This document shows, piece by piece, positions 63,561-64,000 of a stretch of 64,000 nt of DNA. The stretch covers positions 1-64,000 of the forward strand of contig JAWKYB010000009.1 in the NCBI GenBank assembly GCA_041396705.1. The letters run 5' to 3'. The notes beneath the pieces are model-generated. The model worked only from the letters and a program-made list of their open reading frames with translations. It made no database searches and was not told where the DNA came from. Positions within the stretch are counted from its first letter, which is position 1. Each line of letters begins with the position of its first letter. The stretch is from Alphaproteobacteria bacterium. Its GTDB lineage: Bacteria > Pseudomonadota > Alphaproteobacteria > CALKHQ01. A program made the position numbers and the translations under genes.

Positions 63561-64000
63561 ATGGCTCTGGACAAGCCCTGGCGCGCCTTGGCGACCGTGG
63601 TGCTGACGCTGCTCTACGGCGGCTTCCTCGCCGCGCCGCTGGTGCTGCTTGTCAAAGAGGCATCGCTGCATCGCGAGATCGATGCGTTTCTCGGCGTCGA
63701 GGACAGCTTCGTCCTGCACCGCGCCCAGATCGAGGCCGACCGGGCCACGATCCTGCTGCAGCAGACGCTCTACGGCGACCCCGCCGCCCACAGCGACCGG
63801 GTGCGGACGGCGTTCGATGTGCTGTACGGACGGCGGGAGGCGCTGATCAACGTCGGCCGGCGCACCGCGCTCGGTTCCCTGCCGGCATTCGACGGCGCGA
63901 TTGCGTCGATGGCCGCGGTGATCGACCAGGCCGACCGGCTGCTGGAGGCGCACGACGGCGATGGCTTGCCGGCCGAGCCGGTCTCGGCCCTGCTCGACCG
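63561..64000 (+). CDS. Membrane sensor protein, N-terminal part (cut by window end)
   Basis: The first 146 residues run off the right edge. One membrane helix near the start (ALATVVLTLLYGGFLAAPLVLL) is followed by a predicted periplasmic helical domain (EIDAFLGVEDSFVLHRAQIEAD). This is the layout of a sensor kinase or diguanylate cyclase whose output domain lies outside the window. Its gene directly follows the periplasmic protein at 63065, suggesting a two-gene sensory unit. Confidence 0.7.
   Translation, partial: MALDKPWRALATVVLTLLYGGFLAAPLVLLVKEASLHREIDAFLGVEDSFVLHRAQIEADRATILLQQTLYGDPAAHSDRVRTAFDVLYGRREALINVGRRTALGSLPAFDGAIASMAAVIDQADRLLEAHDGDGLPAEPVSALLD

Overview
The window is high-GC DNA with a strong third-position GC bias. 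It carries genes typical of a free-living alphaproteobacterium, probably of the Rhodospirillales type: an ECF sigma factor with a ChrR-type zinc anti-sigma factor, a DUF1491 protein, PAS_5-family proteins, an IalB-like exported protein, and many solute transporters. There are no rRNA or tRNA genes, phage genes, insertion sequences or CRISPR arrays. Lineage is inferred from gene content only.

Layout. 1-7 kb: end of a hemerythrin-like gene, Ada, an SDR, a frameshifted Gfo/Idh/MocA oxidoreductase, and a minus-strand NitT/TauT-type ABC transporter. 7-21 kb: small stress and repair genes (DinB-like, IalB-like, RpoE/ChrR pair, SpoU methylase), asparaginase, a methyltransferase with an internal duplication, a GST, an acyl-CoA ligase, an LplT-like MFS protein, a Rieske oxygenase, an EamA transporter and acetoacetyl-CoA synthetase. 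21.3-33.5 kb: one 11.7-kb gene for a 3,906-residue two-partner-secretion exoprotein, with an AT-rich leader and a triple hairpin/terminator region. 33.5-44 kb: HupE-like protein, SDR, acetamidase/formamidase, a ribose-type ABC operon, a beta-propeller protein, then a dCache-like membrane protein followed by a LapG-type periplasmic cysteine protease. 44-51 kb: TAXI binding protein, BNR-repeat protein plus MoaD-like protein, enolase-superfamily enzyme, a small lipoprotein and two tandem PhyH dioxygenases. 51-55 kb: an accessory cassette (beta-helix protein, metzincin-like protease, HEAT protein) with several frameshifts, and a frameshifted aldolase-like gene. 55-64 kb: FGGY kinase, SH3 protein, two PAS_5 paralogues around an Hsp20 gene, CutC, a YaiI-family protein, DUF1491, and a periplasmic molybdopterin-oxidoreductase-like protein followed by the start of a membrane signalling protein.

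Most interesting system. The giant exoprotein has a TPS secretion domain, thousands of residues of beta-helix repeats, and a C-terminal cysteine pair (C3808/C3821) directly preceded by a PAAG site. The same window encodes a LapG-type protease with an intact Cys-His-Asp triad. This resembles the Pseudomonas CdrA/LapG arrangement of a cysteine-hook TPS adhesin released by proteolysis. Here the protease is paired with a dCache-like membrane protein without cytoplasmic domains rather than with LapD, and no TpsB transporter is visible. The functional link is an inference.

Reading-frame quality is uneven. The 11.7-kb gene is uninterrupted, while three or four loci carry single-base indels that split otherwise good proteins. 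These are either sequence errors or real decay, and they are annotated as whole genes with the breaks noted.
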